A stretch of DNA of 64,000 nt from Gnomoniopsis sp. IMI 355080 (GCA_027946555.1 JAPEVC010000148.1:1-64000), one strand, 5' to 3'. Positions 34,787 through 47,396 are shown, counted from the stretch's first letter. A program made the numbers and translations. The notes: generated from the sequence alone by a model not told the origin.

Positions 34787-36667
34787 GGAAAAGTAGGACA
34801 CTTGGTCAATCCAAAACTTAGGTTGGGATGGGGAATCTCAGGCACATTGAATTAGTGCTGGCTTATTCGGAAATTGTCTGCGCTGTATGCGGACAAAGGC
34901 GCATTTGAGCGATAAAAAGAAGTTTGGCGTTAGTTATGTTTGACAATCGAAATCGTACGGTCACAATAGAGGTCTCTTTTAAGAGGTTTATCAGACGAAC
35001 CCAATGTACGGAATACCCAGTATCCGCATTGTTTTTTTACCCCCACTATCTGTGTGTCAATCGAGAAAGCCTGCCGGCAAAAAAAGACTTCAAGGAAGCG
35101 CAAGCAAACCCACGAAGAGATGCATGATATAACAGTCCCACAGCAAATATAAGCCGCATTTGAATGAGAAGACATATTGTACAAGTGTTGGATATAGACA
35201 CTGGTCTTTTAATGATATTCCGGACGTGATCAAATTGTCACTTACGGAATAAAATCATTTGTAGGCAAGTTGAGCGTGCAATTAGTCCCGCGCATATAAG
35301 ATTTCTACTTTCGATTGACTCTATACGGTACGGTTCAGGCCGTTCGAACTGGTGTAAACTTATTGATCAATGAGTCAAGGAGCAAGATCTATTGGGAAGC
35401 CCAGCCTCAGAGAGCCCACTGGATAGGCCTGCAGAGGATGACTAATCATTAACTCAACACACCCCACCCTGCTATAAAACATCCTCCATCTTATTCGCAG
35501 CGACCTTCAGTCTCTATCATTATGCCAATTCATACACTCAAGAAACTATAGGTGAAGTTGTATGCTAATGCAAGGAGAAATTGTTCGGCTGTCAGCTCTG
35601 AAGGTCCCCACCCAAAATGATACCTACCTGTATAGTAAAGACTGCCCCATGTCTGGCTGTGACAGCCATTCTGGGTAGTTAGTTACAAGTAACAAATTAT
35701 GATTCCAAGTGTCGTGTACGGCTATAAAGAATATGAGTAGTATGCTAAAGTAGCCAAATACACATTACATTTGCAACATTTAGCCACAGGATCTCTTCTG
35801 CACAATACCCAACTTCACACGACTGAACAATAACAGCCTAACATAGCCAAATCTCATACTAGGGCGAAGGCTACATAACTGCTTCCAGTAAGGGGTCGAT
35901 CGTAATACAATGCAAGGTAAACAGACTTCGACTACATAGACTATACTTGCGACATGCGCTGACGTTCAGACTTGGCGCCTTGCTTTGATTTTGAAATTGA
36001 CTGACAGCCTTATTTCATGAGCCTTGCAACTTAGGTAGCGCATAAGCGCTAGAGCCCAGGGTCCAGTGTGGTAGCCTCGCGGGTACTATGTATTATAAGG
36101 TCCCACTTTAGTTGCTTTGCATTCTGCAACCACATATCGAGTATTATTTTTGTATGCTTGCTTTGGGGTTATAACAAGAGTCAGATTAAAGCCAGTGCTA
36201 TTCTCTTGTGGTGAATGAACACAATGCACCTTAGCAATAGCTTAAAACAGGTTGAAAGCAAAATAAATGTGCGCCGTGCCGCCCTGCCAGCCTGCCTACC
36301 CAGCCTCGGGCTCCAATTAGGTTCTGGATGCTGAATGTCAACAACACCTAGTATTCAAACTCTCACCAAATAAGAATCTCTCAACAGTCCGTTCCCAAAA
36401 ATGAGCCAGACTTTCTCGACCCACGGGTCCTGCCGGATTCGCCCCACCTCCACTCAGAGCTTGTTCTACCTGACGAACGGACTGGCGCTCAAGGTGCTTC
36501 CCATTCCGCAAATTCGTTCCCCAGAATTGACGAACTCCAAACATTTCTTCCATCTTGTTACGCATGGTTGTCGATATTTTGAGAGCCACGATTAGCGACA
36601 GAGGATTCTATGGTTTGATGACCCAGCGGCTTTTTGCTTGTCCCTTTTGTTTCGCTCCATACGAGTG
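34787..36667. other. AT-rich gene-free region between convergent genes
   Basis: About 1.9 kb between the 3' ends of aconitase (+) and the PHD gene (-). It is visibly more AT-rich than the rest of the window, has stops in all frames and no recognisable transposase, reverse transcriptase or repeat. A TATA-like CTATAAAAC lies near 35472, but only a nine-codon frame follows it. It could be a decayed insertion; I cannot show that. Confidence 0.5.
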
Positions 36668-38960
36668 CTACCCAGCACCCGGTCTGGTAGCTTTTTTGTC
36701 AAGCGCCGGTTGCGCTGGAACCACTGGCTGTCGTCTGGTGTATTTTCGCTTAGTTCGCACAGGTGTTGCTAGTGCCGCTGGTTCATGCTGAACCGCTGTT
36801 CCAACTAATTGGCGGCCTTGAAACCATCTCGTTGCGGCCAACCAGGACTCGTTGTTGCGAACCCGATCCGGCAGGCTGGCCTCAAAGTCCTCTGGATCTT
36901 CCTTGAGTCGCTCTTCCTTGAGTCGCTGGGCTGCCTTGCCGAAGTTCGATTTGCGACCACCTCTTGCCTTGATCTCCTTTTCTTTTTGCCTATACCATTG
37001 TTCAGAGTGCGGTCGAATGCGGTGTGTTCGAGGATCTAGGTGGACGAAAATCCCCTTCTCGTCTGGTATTAGCCCTGGCACGGGCCGTGGCTCTATCCCG
37101 ACACCTGGGGGCGGGGCAGATGAAGAGCCTTGCCCATATATATACTGATCCAGGGAGGAGTTACTTCGTTCCTCGACTAAGCGTTGACGTTGTTTCTCAA
37201 GCAGTGGTGTGCCTTCGATGAACCTGCTTTGCAGATGAGACGGAGGAGCGTTGATGTTATGAGTTTGACCGGCTTTGACCTTGGTAGGAGTTATTCGTGT
37301 AGACGCCGGCGTGAGGATCATGGGCTTTGCGATATGCCTCTGAAGCCGGACCCTGCCTGGGTCTTCGTCTTCCAATACGGCACTGTCTAAAGAACCATTC
37401 CTGTTCAGAGGCTCATTGGAGGCCAAAGGTTCGACTGTAGTCAGCGGAAAGACGGCCCTGTCCAGAGATGTTCTTCTGTCCAAAGACGCATTTCTTGTTA
37501 TGTCTCTAGAGCTCAAGTCGGCATCCTCACCAGTACTAAATGCAGGTCCTCTATTTGACTCGATGTTGGATTTGAATATATCAGGACCAAGCCTGGGATG
37601 TGAAAAAAGAGGAGAACTCAAGTAATCATCGTAACTGGACAGTATTGCCTTGGGTCTCTCTTGCGCAATTTCGGCCCTGGGTGAGTACGCATGTATATCG
37701 TTGCTCAACGACGGTAATCGTGAAGGACGAGGTATATCTCCATTTGGCTTTGAGTAGTGAAAACCACTTGGGAGAGCTAAAGGCGAGCACGAGTTCGTGA
37801 AATTACGAGAAGCAGGCTCGTCACTGCTGGGGGAGATGAGTCGCTGCTTCTTGTGGGCTGGAATTTCGTCCAAAGCATTTTGGTCGACGGGGTTTGGAAG
37901 GAGAATACCAGACGAGTGGCCATTCTGATTTGTCCTGCTTTCTGCTGGATGGAATGGGCGCCTTGAAACGGTTTTCCTTGCAGTCGTTTTGGCTTCCAAA
38001 TTTTTGCGGCTAGAAGGGGAGCTGGCATTGGACGGGCGTCGAGAGCCGTTGATTTGTAATGAGTCATGGCGTGAAACATGAGGTCTGTCAAAAGTCTTGA
38101 TGGACTTGGGAGAGATGATCTTGGAATGGTCTTCACACGTTAGATGGTTTTGGTCGGCGTCGTTGTTACAATTAGGAAGGCGGCATTTAGACGAACTGGT
38201 TTTCGCCCAGTAATCCGAATCCTCGGTAAGGAATGGATTGCTTGTACCCTCGGCGGATGAAAACATGTCGGCGATGGGGTCTCGGACAGAGGTGGCAACA
38301 GAGACTGGACTGCTGGTCGCTTGAATCGAGGAAGAGTTCTCAGCACGTGACTTTGATTTGATCCCATCATAACGCTTCAGAATCTGTCTTCTCTGGACCC
38401 GATTGTGACAACGTGCACAAGTGAAACTGGGAAAAGTATGTATGTGTTAGTCTGTTATTATTTGTGAACAGTGGCGTATCGTGTCAGAGAACTGCCTTTG
38501 CGATGCGACGGATGACAGTAGACGATGCATTTTGCGTTAAATTGACTGTGTTGCAGTAGGTACCAAGCAGTGTTTACGGGCCAATGCAGCCAGCCTCGGC
38601 GGGAATAACGCATGTTGTGTTGGAAAACGGGATGCCCGGCCACTTTGAGAAGATGGATCTGTGTGGGGTCGGAGGCGCTTATCACGCTCCCGCCGACGCG
38701 TGCGGTGTTGTGTCCTGTTGTGGCAGATGCTGGCGGATTGCAACTCCAGGGCACAAAGACTAAGGGGCCTATACTCACGGATCTTTGGGAAGCGGTCGAT
38801 GGCACGACGGATGATACTGGCGGGTGCAGCGGGTGCATGCGACGAGAATCCTGTCGACTTGCTCAGGGCGAGAGCAAATCGCGCATCTTGAACCCGTGGA
38901 AAGGGACGAGTTCAGGCGCGGAAGCTGGTGCTGAGACTGGGACAGTGACTGCGCGGCCAT
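36668..38960 (-). CDS. PHD-finger protein
   Basis: Two exons (38960-38779 and 38426-36668) across a 352-nt intron give 646 residues. Only the spliced product completes a C4HC3 PHD finger: Cys26, Cys29, Cys42, Cys45, His50, Cys53, then Cys64 and Cys67 from exon 2 (FTCARCHNR). PHD fingers usually read histone H3 tails, so a chromatin role in the nucleus is likely. A second Cys/His group (Cys142, Cys147, His155, Cys158, His161) may bind zinc. The rest is Ser/Pro/Arg-rich and disordered, with a conserved-looking block near residues 500-610 (FVHLDPRTHRIRPHSEQWY) and a basic AT-hook-like tail (TKRKYTRRQ). Exact complex unknown. Its intron is long for this window. Confidence 0.87.
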
Positions 38961-39522
38961 GGCGTTGACCGAAAGTTAGCAAATGAGAAAGCAACCCGGC
39001 CAAATAAATCAGGATTGAAACCGTTAACAAGCGACTGCATGATGTTGGAGTAAAGCCAGGCAGGGAGTCTCAGATCTTTTCAGTCTTGAATGTAGTCGTC
39101 ACCCTGGGGACTGCAGCGGCTTCGTTGTTGTGTCGTGTCCAAAGACCGACTTGCGACCAGATAAGCAAACAAGGTTTGCTTATTGGGGATGCACGCCAGT
39201 TGTATGCCGCAGCCTTTGGCCTAACCTCATGGCTGAAGTGAAAGGTTCGGCTCCGGTGAGCGGTACAATTGGATTTGATGTCCCATGCAGCAGCCACACT
39301 TGCATCCAGAAGACAAAGTGGAGGAGGGCTCGAGCTTTGCTGGAAGACAAGAATGAACGCATGCCATGGTCTGGCAGATCGAGCACAGAATACAACAGTG
39401 TTGCAGATGCTGAGGGTGGAATAGGAGACGATGGAGCAGACAAACAACAAAACCAGAAGCGCCTTGCAGTCCGACCTTTTACCATTGAACATCATAGACA
39501 GCCTGCCTGGCTAGGTCCCTTG

Positions 39523-39563
<41 letters not shown>

Positions 39564-40511
39564 AGGTGGAAATGGAAAGAGAAGGTGTGTGTGTAATTCT
39601 AACACAGCATAGTAATATGAGCCAAGAAGGGTATACTATTACTTACAGACAGATTGTCCAGGGTCTGGCCAAGAATATCTTGTGTACCTAGGTGTGTAGG
39701 TAGAATGGAGGATTGTAGTCGCAGATGGAAAGAGTAGTAAGTGTAGACAAGAAGGAAAAGGATCCACCGAGTCCGGCTGAAGCAAGTTGGTAGTATGACT
39801 AGTTAGGTGCAACCTAACCTAGGTAGGGCGCCCAATGAAGCGTAACCCTTGATGGACTAGAATGGACTTGATGCGACCAAGTGAGACCTCTGGGGTTGAT
39901 TTGTTGATGCCAGAAGGCTGAAAAGAGTCGTTGATCTGAGACGAGTCCACTGTCCTTATTATGAGATGATGGATATTTGTTGGTCTGTCACCTGGTTGCA
40001 AGAGGTGACCTGGGTGCAAGAATGTGGTGCAAATCAATGGCTGAGGCTGCAAGATATATAGTGCAGGCCTTTCAGTTGCATACACCCGGAAAACGATCAA
40101 TCAGATGGTGAATGAGTGAAGGAGATTCGAATGTGTTGAAAAGACAAGAAAGCCAATGCTTGCCTGCCTATAGTCAGCCATGCCTTCCCAACTTTCGTTC
40201 TTGCGCCGAAAGGTGGGCACGGGCAAGGAACGATGCGGCCCTGACCGCCTTGGCAGAATCCCTCATTCCGGTCTAGCCTCGACTTCTCCATCCAAGTGAA
40301 CCCTGCTAACCTTGAATGTCAGACAAGGAAGGAGTCCAGGAGTCAAAGTGCAAGTGGCCATTTGTCTTGAGAAACCGTTACTTCGTGATACGTTGAGCCG
40401 TACGATTCCAGCTTCTACTCTACATCTGTCGCTCTTCCAATTATTCTATTTCTCCCTATGGTCACGACTGTCACCGCACTTCTGTGCGCATAACGACAAT
40501 CACTTGCTCCC
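38961..40511. promoter_or_regulatory. Divergent intergenic region, PHD and pseudokinase genes
   Basis: About 1.55 kb containing both promoters. No supported gene. It holds an (AG)n microsatellite at 39527-39559 and two CCTAGG elements (near 39688 and 39818). Confidence 0.5.
39527..39559 (+). repeat. (AG)n microsatellite
   Basis: About 16 tandem AG units, directly followed by an AT break. It is intergenic, between two diverging genes; GA-rich tracts can act as promoter elements but nothing here shows that. Confidence 0.9.
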
Positions 40512-43204
40512 ATGGATTTCCTAAAATCCGCCGTGGCGTCGGCCATCGCGAAGGGCCCTGCCTTCCCGTATACCTTTGGAGACATTGTCGACCTTGACCA
40601 GTCCATCTGGACATTGCACAACGGCATAAGAAGAGTAAGTTCTGGAGCTTCTCTCGGAGGGTAGAATACAGATAACTAACGATTTCATTAGGAAGACGGT
40701 TCTAATTGCAGCATTTTTTCCTTCGACATCACGACTAACCGCTCGCGTCTCCCCCTGGCCAAGAACGCCCTCAAGAAGCTGCGCACACTACGACACCCCG
40801 GCGTGATAAAAGTTCTGGATACCGTCGAGGTACTACGAAGACACACCCTTGGAGAGAGTATGGCCGCTGATACTATGGTTTCCAGACCGATACCTACATC
40901 TACATTGCGACCGAGCGTTTGGTGCCTTTACGGTGGCATATCAAACGGAAGAGCTTGAGCCCCGAGACCTTAAAGTGGGGCATTTGCACTGTCGCCGTAG
41001 GTATTGTCAATAGAGAATGGTCACGGACATCTCAAACTAACAAGCTACCAGAGGACCGTCAAATTCATAAATGATGAAGCTTCGTCCATTCATGGTAACC
41101 TACGGGTTGGGTCTATTTACACCTCTGAAAGCGGAGAGTGGAAGCTAGGCGGGTTTGAGATTCTAAGCAGTGTCAAAGATGACGAGGCCATCATATATGT
41201 ACGCACAAAAGACTATGAAACTGCTCTGTACTTAGCTGATGCAATTTTCAGAACCACGGCAGCTTGGTGCCCGACGCAGCCAGATATTCGCCACCAGAGC
41301 TTCGTTCCGGCTGGGACTCAATCAAAAAGTCACCGCACTCTGCTGTTGACTCTTTCAACCTGGGCACGCTCATACTAGAATCGTTCAACGGTGACTATGC
41401 TGGACCAGACCAGGCTGGCCAGACGAAGAATATCCCGCCGACCATGCATGCGAGCTATAAACGTCTAGTCAATGCCAATCCGAAGTCCAGACTTAGTGTG
41501 GCCCATTTCATAGAACAAGGCACTCGCCGCGGAGCATTCTTTGATACACCGCTTATCAAATTGACCGACGGAGTTGATAACTTAGGTGTCAAATCTGCTG
41601 ATGAGCGAGATCGGTTTCTTGAGTACGTTGCAACCTCGTCACGTCAAAATCAAGGTACTGACAAAAACAGTGATCTCGACCAACTGACCGATGACTTCCC
41701 GGAAGATTTCTTCAAGATGAAGGTTTTACCGGAGTTGTTGAAGTCGGTTGAATTCGGTGGAGGAGGAGCCAAAGCTTTTGGCGTTGTCATGAAGATCTCT
41801 ACCAAGCTATCGAGTGATGATTTTGATTCGAAAATTACGCCAGTCGTTATAAGGCTCTTCCAAAATCCGGACAGGGCTATTCGAGTTTGCTTGCTCGACA
41901 ACCTGCCCCTAATGATTGACAGATTGTCGCAAAAAATTGTAAACGACAAGATCTTCCCAAACCTAGTGTCAGGTTTCACGGACCTTGCCCCTGTTGTGAG
42001 GGAACAAACACTCAAGTCGGTTTTGACCATCATTGGAAAGCTGTCCGACCGTACAATCAACGGAGAGCTTCTGAAATGTCTTGCGAGGACTGCAAACGAC
42101 GAACAGCCTGGCATTCGTACTAATACAACAATATGTCTCGGCAAAATTGCTAAGAATCTAGGGACATCCTCCAGGAGTAAGGTGCTCATTGCAGCGTTCA
42201 CTCGTTCACTAAGGGATCCTTTTGTCCACGCTAGAAGTGCCTCACTTATGGCTCTTTCTGTCACGGGCGAGTGCTTCACTGATGAAGATTGTGCCATAAG
42301 GATTCTCCCAGCAATCTGTCCACTGATGATAGACAAAGAAAAGCTGGTTCGAGACCAGGCTGTCAAAACTATGGACATATACGTTCAGAAGATCAAGAAA
42401 GCCGCGGCCGACATGCCAGATACTGTGCTTCCACCGCAACAAGCAGGGGCAGGGGCAGCACCACGCATGGGCACACCAGTTACAGCAGAATCTGCTGCTG
42501 CGTCATGGACAGGTTGGGCCATATCATCTTTCACCAACAAGATCTCCCAAGCAGCCGGTGAGATCCAACCGACATCATCAAACGGTTCAACACCTGCGCC
42601 CGCCGCGCCCGCCGCAGTACGCCCTCCTCCTGTGACAACAGCCTCGGCATCCGCGCTCCATCGACAAGCAATGAAGTCTCCAACACCCGCAACAAGCTCA
42701 AGGCCATCCACTTCGAACGGTAACTTCGGCGGCGAGGCCTTCTTCACCGAAGCTGATCCTGCAGAGGATGGTTGGGGCGATGATGCAGCAGACAATTGGG
42801 GAGATGATGCAGCCAACACTTGGGGAGACATGGACGACATTAACGATGACGCCGACGACTTGAGCGCGCCACCTTCAACAGATTCTTCAGCAATTTTCGC
42901 AACCAAAAAGGAGTTGCCGACTCGCAACCTAAATAGCAGTGGTAGTGGAAGTGCCAAACCGTTTGGTGATGACGACGAACCAGACTTTGCAGGGTGGCTT
43001 GCCTCGCAACAAAAGTCGAAAACGAGCGCTAAGCCGCTGCCCAAGGGACTAAGCAAGTCAAACGGCAAGATTGCGACGACGGCAGCGACCAAGAAGCCTG
43101 CTGCAAAGCCTGTTGCAAAACCCGCTACGAAGGTGGCTCCGGCCAAGAAGATTGATTTGAAGCCGAAGGAGACGGAGGGAGACGGATGGGGTGACGCGTG
43201 GTGA
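40512..43204 (+). CDS. Scy1-like pseudokinase with HEAT repeats (Cex1/SCYL1 family)
   Basis: Five exons (40512-40634, 40692-40829, 40886-40996, 41052-41198, 41252-43204), all phase 0, give 823 residues. The N-terminal kinase fold (about 1-270) has lost catalysis: the HRD motif reads HGN (SSIHGNLRVG) and DFG reads GGF (KLGGFEIL). Conserved SCYL elements include AFPYTFGD and YSPPELRSGWDS. HEAT repeats follow (about 355-555; for example RAIRVCLLDNLPLMIDRLS and VVREQTLKSVLTIIGKL). The C-terminus is disordered with WGDD/WGDM repeats, a Lys/Ala/Pro-rich stretch and the ending GDGWGDAW. Family members (yeast Cex1, animal SCYL1) work in nuclear tRNA export and COPI-dependent traffic, so the likely site is cytoplasm and nuclear pore or Golgi surface. 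It is convergent with lst8. Confidence 0.95.
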
Positions 43205-43649
43205 TGAAGAAATGACCGAGATTTCTGAAAGATAGGATCCACCATAATTAATGTATATTGTCAGCGTCGTGGTCATGTCAAGCGAGGGTTTTGGCATGCT
43301 TGCCAAGGAGTTTGGAGTGTTGTTCTGGACATAAAATTGCACTTTTGCCATGCACAAATACCAGGATATCCGGATGTCAGGTGAAAGTGAACGATTAATT
43401 AGTTTCCTGATCAGTGCCCAGACTAATGAGCCAAACGCCTTTCCTCATCCATAACTTCCATGCCATGCAAGGTAATAGAGCTTCCGTGCGATCGTGCGCA
43501 TAGTAATGAACTCCCGTCTAGCTGCCATAGAGGTGATGACTTCCTTTCAACTGTAGCCAATGAAATCAACCTGCCTCCCTAAAGATGGACCAATTGTTGT
43601 GCTCAAGATTGCGGCCTTTGGAACGAGACTAACCCAGTTGTCGGTCGAC
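43205..43649. other. Intergenic between convergent genes
   Basis: A 445-bp shared 3' flank of the pseudokinase gene (+) and lst8 (-). Nothing coding seen; the transcript ends must lie here. Confidence 0.5.
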
Positions 43650-44899
43650 CTAACGTGCCTCAGAGTAGTCATTCAGGGCCACACACACAGCACCCCGATG
43701 ATGACCGTTGTATTGCCGGATGATCTGCTGGCTGTGGAGTTCCCACAGGCGGGCATAGTGATCTGAACATGCGGTGACCAGGTACGCCGAGTCGGCGCTG
43801 AAGGCACAGTCCCACACCCAGCGCTGGTGGCCTGTGAGCGTCGCCTCGAGCGGGAAGGGCTGGGGGTCGCCGTTCTCGTCGGGCTGCTGGGCCTTTTCGG
43901 TATCGACTTCCCAGATTTTGGCGGTGTGGTCGGCAGAGCAGGTCGCAAGTTTCTTGGTGTCGGGCGAGAGTAGGATTCGCGTGATGTACTCTTTGTGGGC
44001 GTTGAAGTGGGTGATAGGCTGGAGGTCGGTGCGGTCAAAAGTCTGGATGAGGGACCAGACGAAGACGTTGCCCTGGCGATGGGAGAAGGGGTATTAGCAC
44101 AGGGACGATGGTGACAGGAAGGTGAAAAAGAAAATCTAGACTACAACATACGTTATTGTTGGCCGCGCACAACAAGGTACCATCAGTTGCTACAGTGACA
44201 CTAGAGACGCTCACATCCTCCTCAGGTATCAGCTCGTGACTGCAGTTGTTCTCGGCTAGGTCCCAGATCTTGACACTGCCCGCGCGGTCGCAGCTGATGA
44301 TCTCGCCCTGGTTGGGGTGGATAACCACATCGTTGGCAGGACTGCCATGGTTGTAACTGCGCTGGATGGTGCCAGTCCTTGTCTCCCATATCTTTACGGT
44401 GCCGTCCTCAGAGCTGGTCACCATCCACTTGCCCTCGCAATGGAACGCGACACCCGTGATGTTGCCCGAATGGCCTTCGAAGGTCAGCAGCGGGTTCGGG
44501 TTGGTGCTCTTGATGTCGAAGAGCTTGACGGTGTGATGGCCGGCGGCCGCGAGGAAGCGCTTGTCGGGCGAGATGCACAGGCGGTTGACTTGGGAGTCTG
44601 GGTGCTGGATCGTGCGAGAGCAGATGCCCGAGAGAGCCTCCCAGAACCTATGATGCGCGCCGACGACAGGTCAGAGAGCGCGTTCCCACTTTTGGCGCAC
44701 AATGGGACTGACTGCAAAGCGCAGCGGCGTCACGAATAGCAAGAGAAAAGCTTACCGTATGGTATGGTCATACCCGGCTGAGACGCAGATAATGTCAGCA
44801 GTGTTGCTTGTGGGCGCCATAATGGACAGTCTTGGACGATTGTTGCGTGTGGTGGGTTGAGTGAACGGTTTGCTTACCGGTGCAGAGAATGACCGACAT
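43650..44899 (-). CDS. lst8: WD40 protein Lst8, TOR complex subunit
   Basis: Four exons (44899-44878, 44777-44756, 44647-44152, 44072-43650) give 320 residues, nearly all WD40 repeats. The first two exons are only 22 nt each; joined they read MSVILCTAGYDHTIR, the standard Lst8 N-terminus, and exon 3 continues FWEALSGICSRTIQH. Repeat signatures include HHTVKLFDIKS, DGTVKIWETRTG, AGSVKIWDLAEN, HTAKIWEVD and HYARLWELHS. The seven-bladed propeller binds the TOR kinase domain and stabilises it in TORC1 and TORC2; TORC1 acts at vacuolar and endosomal membranes. The length and repeat order match fungal Lst8, and no blade is missing. Confidence 0.97.
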
Positions 44900-46112
44900 T
44901 GTGTCAAGATGATGCTAAGTGCAGCCTCTCTCCATCATTGGGGGGTTTGACAACCGTCGTGGAAGTTGGCCAAGAAGCCGTTGTGTTGTGAGGCTTTGAG
45001 GACGACGATGCACCTTCGGAGGTTGGAGACATCGAAGGTTGCTATGTGGAGTGAGGCTCCAGCAGGGGTCAGCTAGAAGTGACGCTGCCTTAGTGGGGCA
45101 ATCCTGGGGTAATAATGACTCGCTTGTGCACATATCCATGCACAGCACTAGGTGCTTCAGCAATAATTGACATTATCGGAATTCTTATAACAGCTTGATA
45201 GTGAGGATGACTTTTCATATTTTCACCATGTTCTTATATGGGTCAAACACTTCATTCAAGGCAATATAGCTTCAACAAGGAAAGGATAGTACTCCTGAGT
45301 CTAGCTAAATCAATTACTATATTTAAGATTCCTATTGAAATATTAGATCTAAGATTCCGCCTGGAAAGAGGAGAATGCAAATCCCTTTCAATTTGATTGT
45401 TTTAAGCAAGTCAGACCATATCTAGAAAGAGCAGATTAAAAGCCTTCAGAAAAGATGTGATTCATGATCTTTCGCATATACTGTACATAGTATAATTCTG
45501 CCGCAGGACCTGGTAATGCCTTTTACAAGTGGGCCATATGTGAGCGTACTGTGGCGGACGCTCGATTATATCAGGCAATCCCAGCTTGCCTTACCTACCT
45601 AGGTAAGCACGACCCTTATGCTGGGACGCTCATTAGCACAGTACTGAGTACCTAACTAGATAGGTACACACTCATTTAGCGATGCCAGTAACGGGATCCC
45701 CTGGCTGGCAATTAGAACTGAGAAAAGAGCTCACAGAAGGCCATGCTTTAGAGGGCCTGCGAAGGGAATTGATTGGCTATCGACGTTAAAATTCTTTCTC
45801 ATAAGTTAACACAGCTGCATCTTTTATATTTGGCAGAAGATTACATAATCTCCCTTTCATATATTGCCAAAGCATCGTGTCTCCTAACAGTCTTGTCGAG
45901 TACATGGCGTGAGACGCATGGTTAGTAGGCCAAGGTGATTGGCTCCGGAGGCCATGTAAGGCGGGTCGCTGGCATGACAATGATCGGCTTTTTGTGCCGC
46001 AATGTGGTTATTGGGTTGCCGTTCTTCGAGCATTCTGACCTGGCAATAGTCTTTTCCCTGATGGTCGATTAGAAGTCCACGGGCATATTTACTTTGTTGC
46101 AGAATCGCTAAC
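44900..46112. promoter_or_regulatory. Divergent intergenic region, lst8 and methyltransferase
   Basis: A 1.2-kb AT-rich stretch with promoters for both neighbours; no supported gene. It carries two clustered palindromic elements, CTTACCTACCTAGGTAAG-like at 45590-45607 and an imperfect GTACCTA...TAGGTAC pair at about 45648-45667. Confidence 0.5.
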
Positions 46113-46982
46113 ATGGCCATCCAATTCGGCGTCGAAACCCAAAATGAGTCCGCTCAGAGGATGTACAACGCTCGAGCACCCAGCTATGAGGATTCCTGGC
46201 ATCCTGACTACTCGCGCCGATTCGTGGCCCACGCACCACTCAGACACGGTGAACGAGTCCTCAGCCTCTGCTGCGGAACGGGCTTGGACGCCTTCCTTGC
46301 GGCCGATATTGTAGGCAACGAAGGCGAAGTTGTGGGCATCGACGTGTCATCTGGGATGCTGGAACAGTTGCGGCAGCGACAGAAGCACGAGGCGCGGGTT
46401 GGGAGCAGGATCAAAGTCATTCATCACGACGTTACAAACTTGGAAGGGCTTGCTAGCGAAGGGGTTGAGAAGGGCAGCTTTGATGCCATTCTATGCTCAT
46501 GCGCCTTCGTCCTCTTCACAGATCCCGCCGCGGTGGTGGCTCATTGGAAGGAGTATGTCAAGCCCGGCGGCGTGATGGTCATCGACATCGCGCATGAACA
46601 TAACCTGCGGTCAGGTATAGTGTTGGAGACTGTTGCCAAAAGTATGGGCTGCAAGTTTCCATCAAATCGGAACTGGGTCAAATCTCAAGATTCATTCAAG
46701 GCTATACTGGAGGCTCAAGGGCTTCAAGTCGAAAAGGTTATCCTGATGGAGAATATCACTGGCAAAGGAACACAGTTCCATGGCGTTGAGGATGCAGATA
46801 GCCACTTCGATTTGTTGGTGAACAGCAGCCTGACGCAGCTCTCTGCTTTCGAAGAATTTGAGAGCAAAGCGAAACCTCTATTTCGGGAGGCCTGGGAGTA
46901 TGCTGCGGTGAACGGCAAGGTCGAAGAATCGGACGTGTTGTATGTGTACATCGCCAGGAAGCCTGGAAAGCGGCTGAATTGA
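46113..46982 (+). CDS. Class I SAM-dependent methyltransferase
   Basis: Intronless 289-residue protein. The SAM-binding motif I reads VLSLCCGTGLDAFLAADI (residues 49-66), an E/DxGxGxG variant with Cys-Cys in the first positions; motif II follows with acidic Asp77 (VVGIDVSSGML), and motif IV/post-I reads GSFDAILCSCAFVLF. The layout matches UbiE/Coq5-like and methyltransferase-11/25 domains. The second half (HWKEYVKPGGVMVIDIAHEH) is the usual proline/glycine loop before strand 6. Substrate is unknown; no biosynthetic partners are adjacent, so it need not be a secondary-metabolite enzyme. No signal or membrane segment, so it is likely cytosolic. It is convergent with the HAD hydrolase. Confidence 0.88.
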   Translation: MAIQFGVETQNESAQRMYNARAPSYEDSWHPDYSRRFVAHAPLRHGERVLSLCCGTGLDAFLAADIVGNEGEVVGIDVSSGMLEQLRQRQKHEARVGSRIKVIHHDVTNLEGLASEGVEKGSFDAILCSCAFVLFTDPAAVVAHWKEYVKPGGVMVIDIAHEHNLRSGIVLETVAKSMGCKFPSNRNWVKSQDSFKAILEAQGLQVEKVILMENITGKGTQFHGVEDADSHFDLLVNSSLTQLSAFEEFESKAKPLFREAWEYAAVNGKVEESDVLYVYIARKPGKRLN

Positions 46983-47396
46983 GAATCATATTGAGCAGCA
47001 GTTTCGTCCGGCGTTACTGAGCCAGACCAGAGAAGATTGGGGAAGCAAAGCAAATAGGAACGTGACCGAGAAAGGGTCAATCACTATCCACTCAAGAACT
47101 TGCGTCAATGAAGAGCGTGTATCCGATTGACAGGTTACTTGAAGATGTATAGACCTAGCAGATGTGGGAGTTCAATAAGCGACCTTGATGAAGGGAACAA
47201 AATTAGACTTCTTAGTCTGATGGTTCTATCAGATTGAACGTTGATACGAAGCTGCCCAGTTACATTTCAAGGATGGTATGGAAGTACCTAGGCTTTCCTT
47301 GGCCTGGCACGACGGCAAAGGCATAGTTTGGAAGACCAACTATTATCTACGGTCGCAACCCAGCTCGCTGGTCAGGCTGTTCATCCATGTCCAGAA
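46983..47396. other. Intergenic between convergent genes
   Basis: A 414-bp 3' flank shared by the methyltransferase (+) and the HAD hydrolase (-). Nothing coding seen; it includes a GTACCTAGG element near 47285. Confidence 0.5.

Noticed and set aside
42385..43245. 286-codon frame antisense to the pseudokinase gene
   Set aside because: Mirror of the Ala/Asp/Ser codons of the real gene; sense strand has splicing and family support.
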